This document shows, one piece after another, positions 63,229 to 64,000 of a DNA stretch of 64,000 nucleotides. Every line of letters starts with the position of its first letter. The stretch's first letter is position 1. The notes beneath the pieces were generated by a model, which worked only from the letters and a program-made list of their open reading frames with translations, was not told the origin of the DNA and searched no databases. Source of the stretch: Massilia sp. 9096 (GTDB lineage: Bacteria; Pseudomonadota; Gammaproteobacteria; Burkholderiales; Burkholderiaceae_D); NCBI RefSeq assembly GCF_000745265.1, contig NZ_JQNN01000001.1:3348001-3412000 (forward strand), given 5' to 3'. The position numbers and the translations under genes are program-made.

Positions 63229-63837
63229 ATGGCAAGCAAACGATGGCGGGCGCTGCTCGCGTTGGCGCTGCCGTGGACCGGGACGGCCATGGCGCAGCAA
63301 AGCATGACGACATAGGATACCCAGCCGGACACGAAGACGATCACGGTGCTGGCCGCAGGCAGCCTGCGCGACGAGATCGGACACGGCCGCGCCGCCGACG
63401 TGTTTGCCTCGGCCTCTGTTGAACATACCGAGGCGCTGGCCAGGGCCGGCCTGCTGGCCGGTTCGGTCGTCTTCGCCTACAACGACCTGTGCGTGGTCGC
63501 GCGCCCGCAGCTCGGCTTGAACGCGGACAACCTGCTCGACGTGCTGGCCCGCCCCGGCGTGCGCCTGGCCACCTCGACGCCGAAACTCGACCCGATGGGC
63601 GACTACACCTGGCAGTTCTTCGGCAAGGCCGACGCCTACGTCATGTACTGCACCAACGCGGCATCGACCCGGCGCGCCCTGCCCGGGCTGGCCGTGGTGC
63701 GCATTCCCGCCGCGCTGAACGTGCGCAGCGCCTACGGCATCGGCGCGCGCCCGGGCTTTCCCGATGGTGCGCGCTTCGTCGATTTCGTGCTGGGCCCGGA
63801 CGGCAAGCGCATCCTGGCCGGCTACGGTTTCGACTGA
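63229..63837 (+). pseudogene. ModA-like substrate-binding protein gene, broken by amber stop and internal deletion
   Basis: A good signal peptide (RWRALLALALPWTGTAMA) opens at 63229 but stops at TAG (63313-63315). The same frame continues with TITVLAAGSLRDEIG, then AADVFASASVEHTEALARAG, a molybdate/tungstate-type periplasmic binding protein. About 35 residues that normally join these two motifs are missing. Both changes make a functional product unlikely. A restart near 63346 would lack the signal peptide. Confidence 0.75.
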
Positions 63838-63855
63838 ACGATCAGGCGAACCCGC

Positions 63856-64000
63856 TCAGCGCTTGGCCGACGGGAAGAACAGCTGCTCGCCGGCCGGCTT
63901 GAACGACGCGATCTTGGCCTGGCCTTCCGGCGAGGTGATCCAGTCGATCAGCTGCTCGGCGCCCTTGTTGTTGATGCCCTTGTGCTTGGCCGGGTTGACG
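63856..64000 (-). CDS. tungstate/anion ABC transporter substrate-binding protein, C-terminal end
   Basis: Only the last 47 residues lie in the window. They contain KHKGINNKGAEQLIDWITSP and end GEQLFFPSAKR, as in TupA-type tungstate-binding proteins. It is convergent with the decayed ModA-like gene, so two oxyanion-binding genes meet here. Confidence 0.65.
   Translation of the reverse strand, partial: VNPAKHKGINNKGAEQLIDWITSPEGQAKIASFKPAGEQLFFPSAKR

Noticed and set aside
1..64000. CRISPR arrays, prophage, integrons or insertion sequences
   Set aside because: No regularly spaced repeats, transposase, integrase or phage structural genes are visible.

Overview
The window looks like chromosome of a high-GC, PHA-accumulating, starch-degrading betaproteobacterium, most likely Oxalobacteraceae (Massilia/Telluria/Duganella group). 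The grounds are a PHA phasin, secreted amylolytic enzymes, the core order yebC-purD ... hemF-nadD-rsfS-rlmH-maf-rng, and strongly GC-rich third codon positions. This is inferred from gene content, not from a search. I see no transposase, integrase, prophage genes, CRISPR array or rRNA.

Layout. 1-4.7 kb: a starch/maltodextrin locus (end of a SusA-like GH13 enzyme, a secreted six-hairpin glycosidase, a secreted esterase). 4.7-7.2 kb: two GNAT acetyltransferases and a cytosine-deaminase-like amidohydrolase on the minus strand. 7.4-14.3 kb: phasin, a heterodimeric MdlA/MdlB-type ABC exporter, and a TPR-GGDEF diguanylate cyclase. 14.3-17.6 kb: a small lipoprotein, a MauG/CcpA-type di-heme protein and a lipoprotein metallophosphoesterase. 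17.6-26.6 kb (minus strand): the most unusual part, a six-gene cluster around a 1252-residue tubulin/FtsZ-superfamily protein with a C-terminal GYF-like domain. Its neighbours are a zinc-ribbon membrane protein, a three-TM protein, a vWA-like secreted membrane-anchored protein with a degenerate metal site, an unrecognised CPEC protein and a small secreted protein. 26.7-33.2 kb: M29-like metallopeptidase, PhyH-type dioxygenase, serine hydrolase, secreted alpha-amylase, LplT-like MFS protein. 33.4-39.3 kb: a secreted M1 peptidase, a DUF6702-like protein, a TonB-dependent receptor and a 2OG-Fe dioxygenase. 39.4-44.5 kb: a broken small exported-protein gene, a candidate small RNA, a DUF1800/DUF1501 pair, a DUF883-type protein and tRNA-Thr(CGT). 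44.6-52.8 kb: pepN-fbp, a DUF4136 lipoprotein, qor-type reductase, mgsA, EamA permease and a DUF2182 protein. 52.9-61.8 kb: housekeeping genes, interrupted by a catalase-peroxidase/cytochrome b561 pair. 62.1-64 kb: a GT9 glycosyltransferase, a decayed ModA-like gene and the end of a tungstate-binding-protein gene.

How the genes work together. The first locus and the alpha-amylase at 30.5 kb together would break down external starch. The tubulin-like cluster encodes a cytosolic putative GTPase alongside several membrane proteins and exported domains, which suggests a membrane-associated cytoskeletal or membrane-remodelling machine. The DUF6702/TonB-receptor/M1-peptidase trio looks like an uptake module for an unknown ligand. 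Several decayed or rearranged elements (39.4, 58.3 and 63.2 kb, and the 14.3/50.8 kb repeat pair) show small-scale genome change.
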